Assembly: GCA_045649545.1 (NCBI GenBank)
Contig: JAZRQE010000016.1
Span: forward strand, 1 to 56,548
Length of the DNA stretch: 56,548 bases
DNA from: UMGS172 sp045649545
GTDB lineage: Bacteria > Bacillota > Clostridia > Oscillospirales > Acutalibacteraceae
Direction of reading: 5' to 3'
The translations under genes and the position numbers were made by a program. Shown here one piece after another: positions 7,734 to 24,027 of the stretch. Position 1 is the first letter of the stretch; every line of letters begins with the position of its first letter. Below the pieces are notes generated by a model. The model saw only the letters and a list, made by a program, of their open reading frames with translations. It was not told where the DNA came from and did not search any database.

Positions 7734-9167
7734 ATGAATAAGATACAAGATAATACCGCCTCCAGTTTAGTCCGTCAGTATTTTGACGGGTTGGCTGAGG
7801 AAGTTGGTCGCGAAAACCTTGAGAAGTTTTTAAACGGCAAAATAAAGTATTCTAAAAATGCACCGTTTTTGTCGGTCATAATGAGGACAAGGGGTGACCG
7901 TCCCGAAGCCTTGAGCGAGGCTTTACTTTGCCTTTCAGGTCAGTCGGACTTGGACTTTGAAGTACTTATTATGGGTCACAATTTGAGTGACGAGGGTAGA
8001 GAGTCGGTTAATTCCATTATCGGCAATCTGCCCGATTATATGGACGGCAAAGTACGTCTTTGTGAGGTTACCGGAGGTAACCGTACAACACCGTTAAGCC
8101 GCGGTTTTGAAGCGGCAATGGGTCGCTATATTTCGATTTTAGATGATGACGATTTGGTTTTTGATAACTGGGTTGAATCGTTCCACTCTTTAGAAAATGA
8201 CAATGCGGGTAAGATTTTCCATTCGTACTGTGCCGCACAGGATTGGAAGGTTACCGAAAACAACGAGGGTCAAAAGATTTTAACCTCGATTTCGGGTTTT
8301 AGAACGGTTTACTGTTCACCTTTTGAAATGGTTGAGCAACTGTCGGTTAACCATTGTCCTACATTTAGTCTTGCTTTCCCGTCTTTTGTTTATAATGTGC
8401 TAAATATCCGTTTTGATGAGAGTCTTACTACTACTGAAGACTGGGATTTCTTAATGAAATGTGCATTTATCTGCGGTGTCGCAGATGTGCCGGAGGTTAC
8501 GGGTGTTTACCGTATATGGATAAATGCTGAAAGCTCGGCAACTTTACATTCAAATAAGGAATGGAAGAAAAACCACGCTTACATTCAAAGCAAATTTGCC
8601 GAAAAAGATTTGCTTATACCAAAAGCAGAGGTTGGCGGATTTTTATATAATGCCGACTCGCCTAACCGCGATAACGCTAAAATCCGCGAGGTTATGGTGC
8701 TTATTGATGACGGCTCGGGCTTTGGTACACACAAGCCGTTGAAGTTGGAGTTTTCGTGTGAAAACGGAAGTTGGATTGTTAACTGTATTAACATTTCGAA
8801 GTATAAGGGTATTAAGGCTATCCGTCTTGACCCGGTTGCAAGCGGTACTGTAACTTTGACCGATTTTAAGGCAAAGTTTATTGACACCGACGGCAATGAG
8901 ATAGGGTATAAAATCCACAAGCCCCGTACAAACGGTGTTTTCCTTAAAAACAAAATCGTCTTTATGGGTGATGACCCGCAGGTCAGGGTTGACCTTGAAA
9001 GACCGAGCGACTTGGCTAACGCTCAGTTGCAGTTTGAAATACTTTATGATGTTCCTGAAAACTTTTTCCGTTGCGGTATTATGAAATATATATCCAAACG
9101 TTGGATAACCGCCGCTTACCGAAAGTTCAGGACACTTATTTGGAAAATTACACATTTAGGTAAATAA
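7734..9167 (+). CDS. family 2 glycosyltransferase with C-terminal extension
   Basis: This is a 477-residue protein. A GT2 catalytic domain (about residues 40-270) has PFLSVIMRTRGDRPEAL, a long acidic donor site ISILDDDDLVFDNW, and TTEDWDFLMKC as the probable base region. It is followed by about 170 residues that look like a beta-rich domain (VMVLIDDGSGFGTHKPLKLE, AIRLDPVASGTVTLTDF), perhaps carbohydrate-binding. Its end is a basic helix (KRWITAAYRKFRTLIWKI) that could touch the membrane. It follows the first glycosyltransferase and ends at a strong terminator. Surface polysaccharide synthesis is inferred; the exact linkage is unknown. Confidence 0.8.
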   Translation: MNKIQDNTASSLVRQYFDGLAEEVGRENLEKFLNGKIKYSKNAPFLSVIMRTRGDRPEALSEALLCLSGQSDLDFEVLIMGHNLSDEGRESVNSIIGNLPDYMDGKVRLCEVTGGNRTTPLSRGFEAAMGRYISILDDDDLVFDNWVESFHSLENDNAGKIFHSYCAAQDWKVTENNEGQKILTSISGFRTVYCSPFEMVEQLSVNHCPTFSLAFPSFVYNVLNIRFDESLTTTEDWDFLMKCAFICGVADVPEVTGVYRIWINAESSATLHSNKEWKKNHAYIQSKFAEKDLLIPKAEVGGFLYNADSPNRDNAKIREVMVLIDDGSGFGTHKPLKLEFSCENGSWIVNCINISKYKGIKAIRLDPVASGTVTLTDFKAKFIDTDGNEIGYKIHKPRTNGVFLKNKIVFMGDDPQVRVDLERPSDLANAQLQFEILYDVPENFFRCGIMKYISKRWITAAYRKFRTLIWKITHLGK

Positions 9168-9205
9168 AAAAATAGCAAGGGAGTTCGCTCCCTTGCTATT
9201 TTTTT
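9166..9205. terminator. strong bidirectional terminator
   Basis: An 18-bp perfect stem (A-tract, TAGCAAGGGAG and its complement) closes a TTCG tetraloop between the + strand glycosyltransferase and the minus strand mnmA. It works in both directions by sequence. Confidence 0.95.
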
Positions 9206-9215
9206 GTTTTATAGA

Positions 9216-10244
9216 TTATAAAATGGTTCCTCCGCCTAACACTGTGTCACCGTCATAAAAAACGGCATACTGTCCGAAAGTGGCGGCACGTTGCGGGGTT
9301 TCAAATTTTACTGTAGCAACGCCGTTTTGTACTGTTACGGTTGCGGGTTGCTCGGTATGGCGATATCTTATACGGACGGCACTCTTAAAACTTTCAGGCG
9401 GGGTGGAAAACGCTATCCAGTTAAGGTCGGTTACCTTTATGGTATCAGAGTATAGTTCACTGTCCTCGCAAAGAGTGACTTCGTTTCTTTCAGCACATTT
9501 TGATTTTACATACATCGGCTTGCCGAAAGCTATACCTAAACCTTTGCGTTGACCGACGGTGTAACGGATAAGTCCTTGATGCTGACCTAATACGTTGCCG
9601 TTGGTATCTATAAAGTTTCCTTTTTTATAGGTTTTATTTGCGTATTCTTCGATTACCTTGATATAATCGCCGTCAGGTACAAAGCATATGTCCTGACTGT
9701 CCTTTTTCTTGGCAGTTACAAGGTTTAAATCTTCGGCGATTTTACGAATGTCATCCTTGTTATAACTGCCCAAAGGGAATATAATCCTGCTTAATTGCTC
9801 TTGAGAAAGCAGATTTAAAAAATAAGATTGGTCTTTTTCCCGGGTTTCGGCTTTTTTTAAAATATATCTGCCGTTAATTTGCTCGACCTTGGCGTAATGC
9901 CCCGTTGCAATAAAATCGCAACCTAATTCGGTTGCCTTTTCGAGCAACAGTCCGAACTTCATTTCGCGATTGCATAAAACACAAGGGTTGGGTGTTCCGC
10001 CTTTTTCATAACTTTCGATAAATGCGTCAATAATTTTCTTGCGAAACTCTTTTCGCATATCAAATGCATAAAAGGGTATTTTTAATCGGTCGGCAACCGA
10101 TTTTGCGTCGGCTATTTGACTGTCAACGTTGTCCAATAGTTGCATGGTAACGCCGATACATTCATAGCCTTTTTCGAGCATTAAGTGTGCCGCGACCGAC
10201 GAATCGACACCGCCGCTTAACGCTATCAGTACTTTTTTACTCAT
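9216..10244 (-). CDS. mnmA: tRNA-specific 2-thiouridylase MnmA
   Basis: MnmA activates U34 of tRNA-Lys, -Glu and -Gln with ATP and replaces its oxygen with sulfur. The 342-residue protein has the PP-loop ALSGGVDSSVAAHLML, the first catalytic Cys in TPNPCVLCNREMKFG, the ATGHYAKVE block, the second Cys in DSQDICFVPDGDY, and VGQRKGLGIAFGKPMYV. A C-terminal beta domain completes the normal length. The start codon overlaps the end of nadA by four bases, so the two are translated together. No sulfur-donor cysteine desulfurase is adjacent. Confidence 0.97.
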   Translation of the reverse strand: MSKKVLIALSGGVDSSVAAHLMLEKGYECIGVTMQLLDNVDSQIADAKSVADRLKIPFYAFDMRKEFRKKIIDAFIESYEKGGTPNPCVLCNREMKFGLLLEKATELGCDFIATGHYAKVEQINGRYILKKAETREKDQSYFLNLLSQEQLSRIIFPLGSYNKDDIRKIAEDLNLVTAKKKDSQDICFVPDGDYIKVIEEYANKTYKKGNFIDTNGNVLGQHQGLIRYTVGQRKGLGIAFGKPMYVKSKCAERNEVTLCEDSELYSDTIKVTDLNWIAFSTPPESFKSAVRIRYRHTEQPATVTVQNGVATVKFETPQRAATFGQYAVFYDGDTVLGGGTIL

Positions 10245-11155
10245 CCTAACCTCAACATTTCGTCAATAGAATGTTTTGCTTTGACTCTAATATCTTCATC
10301 TAAAATAATTTCTTCACCGGCAGTTCCCTTTAAACAGTTGTAAACTTCGGGCAGGGTGGTAAGCTTCATATCACGGCAGATGAGTGAGGGGGAAACAGGG
10401 TAGAACAGTTTGTCAGGACACTCATACTGCATATATTCTACGATACTGTTTTCGGTGCCGATGATAAATTCTTTTTTATCGCTTTCCTTGGCGTATTTTA
10501 TAATGGCAGTTGTACTGCCTACAAAATCAGCTTTTGCTACAACCTCGGCTTTACATTCGGGGTGAACCAAAACACAAGCGTCGGGGTGGGCTGTCTTTGC
10601 GTTTTTAACATCATTGACTGTAACGCTTGCGTGATAGGGGCAACCGCCGTTTACTGTGATGATATTTTTATCGGGACATTTTGAGGCTATGTATGAACCT
10701 AAATTAATGTCAGGGATAAAAATAATATCCTTTTGAGGAAGGCTTTTAACAATCTTTAAAGCAGAAGCCGAGGTGACACAAACATCGCACACCGTCTTTA
10801 ACTCTGCGGTGGTATTTATGTAAGCAACAACGGCGGCATCGGGGTATTGCTTTTTAAGTTCCTTAATAGAATCAACCGTCATTTGTTCTGCCATAGGGCA
10901 ACCTGCTTTTGGTGCGGAAAGAATAACCTTTTTTTCTGGAGAGAGGATTTTAACCGTCTCTGCCATAAAACGCACACCGCACATTATGATGGTTTGTTGA
11001 GGTGCCTTGGCGGCTTGTTCACTTAACCCAAACGAGTCACCCATAAAATCGGCGATTTCAATTACATCTCGCGATTGATAAGCGTGGGCTAAAATGCACA
11101 CGTCAAGTTCTTTTTTTAGTTTCAGGATTTCGTCCTGCATTTCTCGTACAGTCAT
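10241..11155 (-). CDS. nadA: quinolinate synthase NadA
   Basis: NadA condenses iminoaspartate with dihydroxyacetone phosphate to quinolinate, on the way to NAD, using a [4Fe-4S] cluster. The 304 residues match the short NadA type. Visible are LAHAYQSRDVIEIADFMGDS, the cluster Cys in TIIMCGVRFMAETV and VNGGCPYHASV, VHPECKAEVV, GTENSIVEYMQ, and a late Cys in VYNCLKG. The usual partners nadB and nadC are not here. Instead it forms a two-gene unit with mnmA; the pairing could reflect shared need for cysteine-derived sulfur or Fe-S supply, but that is only a guess. Confidence 0.95.
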   Translation of the reverse strand: MTVREMQDEILKLKKELDVCILAHAYQSRDVIEIADFMGDSFGLSEQAAKAPQQTIIMCGVRFMAETVKILSPEKKVILSAPKAGCPMAEQMTVDSIKELKKQYPDAAVVAYINTTAELKTVCDVCVTSASALKIVKSLPQKDIIFIPDINLGSYIASKCPDKNIITVNGGCPYHASVTVNDVKNAKTAHPDACVLVHPECKAEVVAKADFVGSTTAIIKYAKESDKKEFIIGTENSIVEYMQYECPDKLFYPVSPSLICRDMKLTTLPEVYNCLKGTAGEEIILDEDIRVKAKHSIDEMLRLG

Positions 11156-11518
11156 AGTTCAACATCCTTTTTAATGTTAACAACAATATATTATCTTTAG
11201 TATATCAAAAAAACGGTGAGGTGTAAAGTGGTAAATAGTTTTTGCTGTTTTGCAGGTGTTTTTATTTTATAAAAAGCACAGAAAAATGTCGTTTTAGAAT
11301 AATTTGAAAAATTTAACAATTTTTTTGAAAAATAGGGGTTGACATCTTGAAAAAACTGTTATATAATCTTATACTGCTTAAATAGTGGGTTAATGTGCGA
11401 TATAATACCCTCGGGTACAGAATTTTATGCACAAAACACACGTTAAATTATGCGGTTTGACGGCATTTTTGCTTATTGTCGCCACGCGTTTTATTATGAT
11501 AAGGAGTGAACAAAGCCT
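11156..11518. promoter_or_regulatory. rpoB promoter and leader region (363 bp, no gene)
   Basis: This AT-rich divergent gap lies between nadA and rpoB. A very strong promoter is present: TTGACA at 11339-11344 and TATAAT at 11362-11367, spacing 17. About 145 nt of untranslated leader follow, with a small hairpin TACCC-TC-GGGTA near 11406 and the ribosome site AAGGAG before ATG 11519. There is no rplJ/rplL upstream, so rpoBC is driven from here. No ribosomal-protein binding leader was recognised. Confidence 0.85.
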
Positions 11519-15292
<3,774 letters not shown>

Positions 15293-15311
15293 TTGAAAGG
15301 AGACGAAACTA

Positions 15312-18941
<3,630 letters not shown>

Positions 18942-18979
18942 TAAACTTCTCAAAATTTCAGGTATTTTTCAGAAAATAC

Positions 18980-19009
18980 TTGACAAATATATGTAATAGG
19001 TGATAAAAT
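18980..19009 (+). promoter_or_regulatory. promoter of the rpsL-rpsG-fusA operon
   Basis: TTGACA (18980-18985) and TAAAAT (19004-19009) are 18 bp apart. They lie between rpoC and rpsL, so the str operon has its own start. Confidence 0.8.
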
Positions 19010-19053
19010 CATCTAACGTGTGGGACTTTGTCCACATCATTACAATTTATATT

Positions 19054-19081
19054 ACGCAGGCAGGAGAAATTCTGCCTGCGT
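19054..19081 (+). promoter_or_regulatory. hairpin in the rpsL leader
   Basis: A perfect 10-bp stem (ACGCAGGCAG with CTGCCTGCGT) around an 8-nt loop lies 31 nt before the rpsL start, within the transcribed leader. There is no T-tract, so it is not a plain terminator. It may be a ribosomal-protein autoregulation site, but no known leader family was recognised. Confidence 0.5.
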
Positions 19082-19111
19082 CGTATACATTATTTTTTGA
19101 GGAGGTGTAAT

Positions 19112-19534
19112 ATGCCAACCTTTAACCAGTTAGTCCGTTCCGGTCGTGAGACCCTCGAGAAGAAGGCTAAGGCTCCTGCACTTTTAAAGGGTTATAACTC
19201 TATGAAGCGTAGCCTTACAGACAATGACTCTCCGCAAAAGAGAGGTGTTTGTACTGCCGTTAAAACCTCGACTCCTAAAAAGCCGAACTCAGCTCTTCGT
19301 AAAATTGCCAGAGTACGTCTTTCCAACGGTATCGAAGTTTCAGCCTACATTCCCGGTATCGGCCACAACCTGCAGGAACACTCGGTCGTCCTTATCAGAG
19401 GCGGACGTGTCAAGGACCTCCCTGGTGTGCGTTATCACATCATTAGAGGTACACTCGATGCTCAGGGTGTTGCTAACAGATTGCAGAGCCGTTCAAAGTA
19501 CGGCGCAAAGCGTCCCAAGGCAGCCGCTAAATAA
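19112..19534 (+). CDS. rpsL: 30S ribosomal protein S12
   Basis: S12 is part of the decoding centre of the small ribosomal subunit; 140 residues. The start ATG 19112 (MPTFNQLVR) is set by GGAGGTG upstream; the frame extends further back without family match. Conserved blocks are SPQKRGVCTAV, TPKKPNSALRKIARVRL, GIEVSAYIPGIGHNLQEHS and GGRVKDLPGVRYHI. Lys in TPKKPNS and the KDLPGV loop are wild type, so no streptomycin resistance change is visible. It heads the rpsL-rpsG-fusA group. Confidence 0.99.
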   Translation: MPTFNQLVRSGRETLEKKAKAPALLKGYNSMKRSLTDNDSPQKRGVCTAVKTSTPKKPNSALRKIARVRLSNGIEVSAYIPGIGHNLQEHSVVLIRGGRVKDLPGVRYHIIRGTLDAQGVANRLQSRSKYGAKRPKAAAK

Positions 19535-19679
19535 AACGCCTTAAACTATTAACGACGAATCTTTCAGTCGCTGTTTTCATAAGCGGCGTTTATATATAAT
19601 GTATAACGCCTCTAATGGGACTAACGGGATTTGTCACTCGAGTACCTATGATATCATTATGTGAAGGAGGGAAGTTAAA

Positions 19680-20150
19680 GTGCCAAGAAGAGGTATTATC
19701 GCAAAACGTGATGTATTGCCCGATCCGCTTTACAATTCCAAAATCGTAACCCGTCTTATCAACAACGTTATGTTAGACGGTAAGAAGGGTGTTGCTCAGA
19801 AAATCGTTTACGGTGCATTTGACATCATCGCAGAAAAGACCGGCAAGGAAGCTATTGAAGTTTTCGAGCAGGCTTTAGAGAATGTAATGCCCCAGTTAGA
19901 GTGTAAGGCTGTCCGTAAGGGCGGTGCAACCTATCAGGTTCCTTTCGAGGTTCGCCCCGAAAGAAAGCAGACTCTTGCTTTAAGATGGTTGACAACTTAC
20001 AGTCGTGCACGTTCGGAGGCTACCATGAAAGAGCGTCTCGCTAACGAGATTCTCGATGCCACCAACGGTATGGGCGGTGCAGTTAAGAAGCGTGAAGAAA
20101 TGCACAGAACTGCAGAAGCTAACAAGGCTTTTGCTCACTACAGATGGTAA
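19680..20150 (+). CDS. rpsG: 30S ribosomal protein S7
   Basis: S7 starts assembly of the 30S head and binds the 3' major domain of 16S rRNA; 156 residues. It starts with GTG at 19680 (MPRRGIIAKRDVLPDPLYNS) after GGAGGG. The blocks LINNVMLDGKKGVAQKI, ATYQVPFEVRPERKQTLALRW and KREEMHRTAEANKAFAHYRW are normal. The 145 bp before it hold an imperfect inverted pair (AAACGCC near 19531 and GGCGTTT near 19585), a possible leader fold. fusA follows after 48 bp with a small ACCCGAA/TTCGGGT stem between. Confidence 0.99.
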   Translation: MPRRGIIAKRDVLPDPLYNSKIVTRLINNVMLDGKKGVAQKIVYGAFDIIAEKTGKEAIEVFEQALENVMPQLECKAVRKGGATYQVPFEVRPERKQTLALRWLTTYSRARSEATMKERLANEILDATNGMGGAVKKREEMHRTAEANKAFAHYRW

Positions 20151-20198
20151 TTTGCTGATATTTTTGTTTGAACCCGAATTTCGGGTCAGGAGGTTTAT

Positions 20199-22283
20199 AT
20201 GCCAAGAAAGGTAACACTTGAAAAAACAAGAAATATTGGTATTATGGCTCACATTGACGCAGGTAAAACTACGACTACCGAGCGTATCTTGTTCTATACC
20301 GGTAAAACCCATAAGATAGGCGAAACCCACGACGGCGACGCTACTATGGACTGGATGGAGCAGGAGCAGGAGAGAGGTATTACCATTACCTCTGCTGCTA
20401 CCACCTGTTTCTGGAAAGAGCACCGTATCAATATTATCGACACTCCCGGACACGTTGACTTTACTGTTGAAGTTCAGCGTTCACTCCGCGTACTTGACGG
20501 TTCTGTTACCGTTTTGTGTGCAAAGGGTGGTGTTGAGCCTCAGTCGGAAACTGTTTGGAGACAGGCCGACGAGTATCAGGTACCCCGTATGATTTACGTC
20601 AATAAGATGGACATTATGGGTGCCGATTTCTATAACGTTCTCAACATGGTTAAGGAGCGTTTCCAGTGTAATGCTGTTCCTATTCAGTTGCCTATCGGCT
20701 CTGAAGACACATTCAAGGGAATTATCGACCTTGTTGAAAACGACGCTGAAATTTATTATGATGACCTCGGTAAGGATGTCCGCCGTGAGGAAATCCCCGA
20801 GGATATGAAGGAACTCGCAGAAAAGTACCGTCAGGAACTCATCGAGCATATCGTTGAGCAGGACGAGGAACTTATGGAGAAATACTTTGAGGGTGAGGAG
20901 CCGACTGTTGAACAGATGAAGGCTATCATCCGCAAGTCTACCATCGCTAACGAGATGGTTCCTATCTGCTGTGGTACTTCTTATCGCAACAAGGGTGTTC
21001 AGCCGTTGCTCGACGCTATCGTTGACTATATGCCGGCACCTACCGACGTTGCTGATATTAAGGGTGTTAACCCTGATACTGAAGAAGAAGACGTACGTCA
21101 TACCGGTGACGAAGGTCCGTTTGCTGCTCTTGCATTTAAGATTGCAACCGACCCGTTTGTTGGTAAGATTTGCTTCTTCCGTGTTTATTCCGGTACTGTT
21201 GAAGCCGGTTCAACCGTTTATAACTCGGTTAAGAGAAATAGAGAAAGACTTGGCCGTATCTTACAGATGCACGCCAACCACAGAGAAGATATTGAGGTTT
21301 GCTACTCCGGTGATATCGCCGCTGCAGTAGGTCTTAAGAATACCACCACCGGTGATACTCTTTGTGACGAAAAGAACCCGATTATTCTCGAATCTATGAA
21401 CTTCCCCGAGCCTGTTATCCGTGTTGCTATTGAGCCTAAAACCAAGGCAGGCCAGGAGAAAATGGGTATTGCCCTTTCTAAGTTGGCTGAAGAGGACCCG
21501 ACATTTAAGTTCTACACCGATGAAGAAACCGGTCAGACCATTATTGCCGGTATGGGTGAATTACACCTCGAAATCATCGTTGACCGTATGCTCCGTGAGT
21601 TTAAGGTTGAAGCTAATGTTGGTAAGCCTCAGGTTGCTTATAAAGAAACCGTTCGCAAGAGTTCCGATGTTGACTGCAAGTACGCTCGTCAGTCCGGTGG
21701 TAAAGGTCAGTACGGTCATGTTAAAATCAGACTGTCGCCTAACGAAACCGGTAAGGGTTACGAGTTTATTAACGCAGTTGTCGGTGGTTCTATTCCGAAG
21801 GAATACATTCCTGCTGTTGACGCCGGTATTAAGGGTGCAATGCAGAACGGTGTTCTCGCCGGATACAACGTTGTTGACGTTAAGGTAGAACTTTATGACG
21901 GTTCTTACCATGAGGTTGACTCTTCTGAAATGGCATTTAAGATTGCCGGTTCTATGGCATTCAAAGAGGCCTGCAAGAAAGCTGACCCTGTTTTGATGGA
22001 GCCCATTATGAAGGTTGTTGTTATCGTTCCCGAGGATTATATGGGTGACGTTATCGGTGACCTTAACTCTCGCCGTGGTGAGATTCAGGGCTTTGAAGAC
22101 AGAATGGGTGGCGTTAAGCAGATTAACGCACACGTTCCGCTCGGTGATATGTTTGGTTACGCTACCGACCTTCGTTCTAAGACACAGGGTCGTGGACAGT
22201 ACACTATGGAGCCGGATGGCTACAAGGAAGTACCGAAGTCTATCGCTGAAAAGATTATTTCTGCAAGAACCAAGAGCGAATAA
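20199..22283 (+). CDS. fusA: elongation factor G
   Basis: EF-G is the GTPase that moves tRNA and mRNA through the ribosome; 694 residues. G1 is AHIDAGKTTTTERIL (about residues 16-30), G3 DTPGHVDFTVEV, and G4 NKMD. The domain IV tip region with YKETVRKSSDVDCKYARQSGGKG and the C-terminal block RRGEIQGFEDRMGGV are complete. A ribosome site CAGGAGG precedes ATG 20199. The gene order rpsL-rpsG-fusA-tuf is the standard str operon. Confidence 0.99.
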   Translation: MPRKVTLEKTRNIGIMAHIDAGKTTTTERILFYTGKTHKIGETHDGDATMDWMEQEQERGITITSAATTCFWKEHRINIIDTPGHVDFTVEVQRSLRVLDGSVTVLCAKGGVEPQSETVWRQADEYQVPRMIYVNKMDIMGADFYNVLNMVKERFQCNAVPIQLPIGSEDTFKGIIDLVENDAEIYYDDLGKDVRREEIPEDMKELAEKYRQELIEHIVEQDEELMEKYFEGEEPTVEQMKAIIRKSTIANEMVPICCGTSYRNKGVQPLLDAIVDYMPAPTDVADIKGVNPDTEEEDVRHTGDEGPFAALAFKIATDPFVGKICFFRVYSGTVEAGSTVYNSVKRNRERLGRILQMHANHREDIEVCYSGDIAAAVGLKNTTTGDTLCDEKNPIILESMNFPEPVIRVAIEPKTKAGQEKMGIALSKLAEEDPTFKFYTDEETGQTIIAGMGELHLEIIVDRMLREFKVEANVGKPQVAYKETVRKSSDVDCKYARQSGGKGQYGHVKIRLSPNETGKGYEFINAVVGGSIPKEYIPAVDAGIKGAMQNGVLAGYNVVDVKVELYDGSYHEVDSSEMAFKIAGSMAFKEACKKADPVLMEPIMKVVVIVPEDYMGDVIGDLNSRRGEIQGFEDRMGGVKQINAHVPLGDMFGYATDLRSKTQGRGQYTMEPDGYKEVPKSIAEKIISARTKSE

Positions 22284-22301
22284 TATTTTTAATATTTACT
22301 C

Positions 22302-22330
22302 TTGCTTTTTGTAACGCTTTTTGTTAAAAT
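22302..22330 (+). promoter_or_regulatory. probable tuf promoter within a fusA-tuf inverted repeat
   Basis: TTGCTT (22302-22307) and TAAAAT (22325-22330) have 17-bp spacing. An inverted repeat TAACGCT (22312-22318) and AGCGTTA (22331-22337) brackets the -10 box. It might be a fusA terminator or an operator. Confidence 0.55.
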
Positions 22331-22386
22331 AGCGTTAGCACATCTAAATTTTTAAATTATTTACCTATTTTAAGGAGGAAATTACA

Positions 22387-23586
22387 ATGGCAAAGGCAAA
22401 ATTTGAACGTTCCAAGCCGCACGTAAACATTGGTACCATTGGTCACGTTGACCATGGTAAGACCACTCTTACTGCAGCAATCACAAAGTACCTTTCTCTT
22501 AAGGGTCAGGCTTCTTTCGAGGATTATGCAAACATCGATAAGGCTCCCGAAGAGAGAGAGCGTGGTATCACAATTAACACCGCTCACGTTGAGTACGAAA
22601 CTGACAACCGTCACTATGCTCACGTTGACTGCCCCGGACATGCTGACTATGTTAAGAACATGATTACCGGTGCTGCTCAGATGGACGGTGCTATCCTTGT
22701 TATCGCTTCTACTGATGGTCCTATGGCTCAGACTAAGGAACATCTCCTTCTCGCTCGTCAGGTTGGCGTTCCCTACATCGTTGTTTTCATGAACAAGACT
22801 GACCTTGTTGATGACGCTGAACTTCTCGACCTCGTTGAGATGGAAATCCGTGAGACTCTTGACAAGTATGAGTTCCCCGGCGACGATACCCCCATTATCA
22901 AGGGTTCTGCATTCCAGGCTCTTGATTCTGCAGCTACTGACCCTGCAGACCCCATTTATGCACCTATCCAGGAGCTTATGGATGCAGTTGACAGCTACAT
23001 TCCTACTCCTGAGCGTAAGGCAGACCTCCCCTTCATTATGCCTATCGAAGACGTTATGACCATCTCCGGCCGTGGTACTGTTGTTACCGGTCGTGTAGAG
23101 CGTGGTCAGCTCAACGCAGGTGATGAAGTTGAAATTATCGGTCTTACCGAGGAGCGTCGTAAAGTTGTTGTTACTTCTATGGAAATGTTCCGTAAGACTC
23201 TTGACTACTGTGAGGCTGGTGACAACGTTGGTGCTCTTCTCCGTGGCGTAGGCCGTGAAGAAGTTGAGCGTGGTCAGGTTCTTTGCAAACCCGGCTCTAT
23301 CAACCCCCACACCAAGTTCCATGGTCAGGTTTACGTTTTGAAGAAAGAAGAAGGCGGCCGTCATACTCCGTTTATGAACAACTACCGTCCTCAGTTCTAC
23401 TTCAGAACTACTGACGTTACCGGTGTTATTACTCTTCCTGCAGGCACTGAGATGTGCATGCCTGGCGATAACATTGAGATGGACGTAGAGCTCATCACTC
23501 CTATCGCTATTGAAGAGGGTCTCCGTTTCGCTATCCGTGAAGGTGGCCGTACTGTTGGTTCGGGCGTTGTTACCGCTATCAACTAA
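22387..23586 (+). CDS. tuf: elongation factor Tu
   Basis: EF-Tu brings aminoacyl-tRNA to the ribosome as a GTP complex; 399 residues. G1 is GHVDHGKTTL (about residues 19-28), the switch region has RERGITINTAHVEY, G3 is DCPGHADYVKNM, and G4 is MNKTD. Domain II and III blocks (VGALLRGVGREEVERGQV, GGRHTPFMNNYRPQFYFRT) are complete. Codon use shifts to CTT, CTC and GAC more than in neighbours, as expected of a very highly expressed gene. AAGGAGG precedes the ATG and a strong terminator follows. Confidence 0.99.
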   Translation: MAKAKFERSKPHVNIGTIGHVDHGKTTLTAAITKYLSLKGQASFEDYANIDKAPEERERGITINTAHVEYETDNRHYAHVDCPGHADYVKNMITGAAQMDGAILVIASTDGPMAQTKEHLLLARQVGVPYIVVFMNKTDLVDDAELLDLVEMEIRETLDKYEFPGDDTPIIKGSAFQALDSAATDPADPIYAPIQELMDAVDSYIPTPERKADLPFIMPIEDVMTISGRGTVVTGRVERGQLNAGDEVEIIGLTEERRKVVVTSMEMFRKTLDYCEAGDNVGALLRGVGREEVERGQVLCKPGSINPHTKFHGQVYVLKKEEGGRHTPFMNNYRPQFYFRTTDVTGVITLPAGTEMCMPGDNIEMDVELITPIAIEEGLRFAIREGGRTVGSGVVTAIN

Positions 23587-23620
23587 TTTAAAGTTTATAC
23601 TTTAAACTGTAATTAAAAGT

Positions 23621-23656
23621 TCCTCCGTTGTGTTCGCACGACGGAGGATTTTTTAT
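23621..23656 (+). terminator. terminator after tuf
   Basis: A 12-bp stem (TCCTCCGTTGTG with CACGACGGAGGA, one G-U pair) around TTCG is followed by TTTTTTATTTAT. Confidence 0.92.
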
Positions 23657-23685
23657 TTATTTCAGTATATTTTTTGATGTTACAC

Positions 23686-23714
23686 TTGACTTTCACGATT
23701 TAGTATGTTAAAAT
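23686..23714 (+). promoter_or_regulatory. promoter of yerC-methyltransferase-hslO
   Basis: TTGACT (23686-23691) and TAAAAT (23709-23714) are 17 bp apart, 28 bp before the yerC start. Confidence 0.75.
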
Positions 23715-23742
23715 TTTAAAGTACGAAAGGATGTGTACAGTA

Positions 23743-24027
23743 ATGAACAAATTGCATAACGAAAGCACAGATTTACTGTTTAAATCAATTTTAACTTTGG
23801 AAACCATTGACGAATGTTACGCATTTTTTGAGGACATTTGCACAGTTAAGGAAATTTTGTCCATTGCACAGCGTGTTACGGTTGCTCAAATGCTTAGAGA
23901 GGGAAAGGTTTATAGCGATATTGTTGCTGAAACCGGCGCCTCGACCGCTACAATCAGCCGTGTAAACCGTTCTCTTAATTACGGTAACGACGGTTACAGT
24001 ATTGTTTTTGACCGCATCGAGAAATGA
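23743..24027 (+). CDS. YerC/YecD-type TrpR-like DNA-binding protein
   Basis: This is a 94-residue all-helical protein of the TrpR/YerC family. The helix-turn-helix lies in SIAQRVTVAQMLREGKVYSDIVAETGASTATISRVNRSLNYG, which is the typical YerC sequence. ATG 23743 was taken as the start because the earlier ATG at 23731 overlaps the ribosome site AAAGGATG. The family is widespread in Bacillota next to many genes; its regulated genes are mostly unknown, and nothing here shows tryptophan binding. It overlaps the methyltransferase gene by four bases (ATGA). Confidence 0.88.
   Translation: MNKLHNESTDLLFKSILTLETIDECYAFFEDICTVKEILSIAQRVTVAQMLREGKVYSDIVAETGASTATISRVNRSLNYGNDGYSIVFDRIEK

Noticed and set aside
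20481..21101. Long antisense frames inside fusA, tuf, rpoB and rpoC
   Set aside because: They mirror the codon bias of highly expressed genes; none has a ribosome site or domain pattern.
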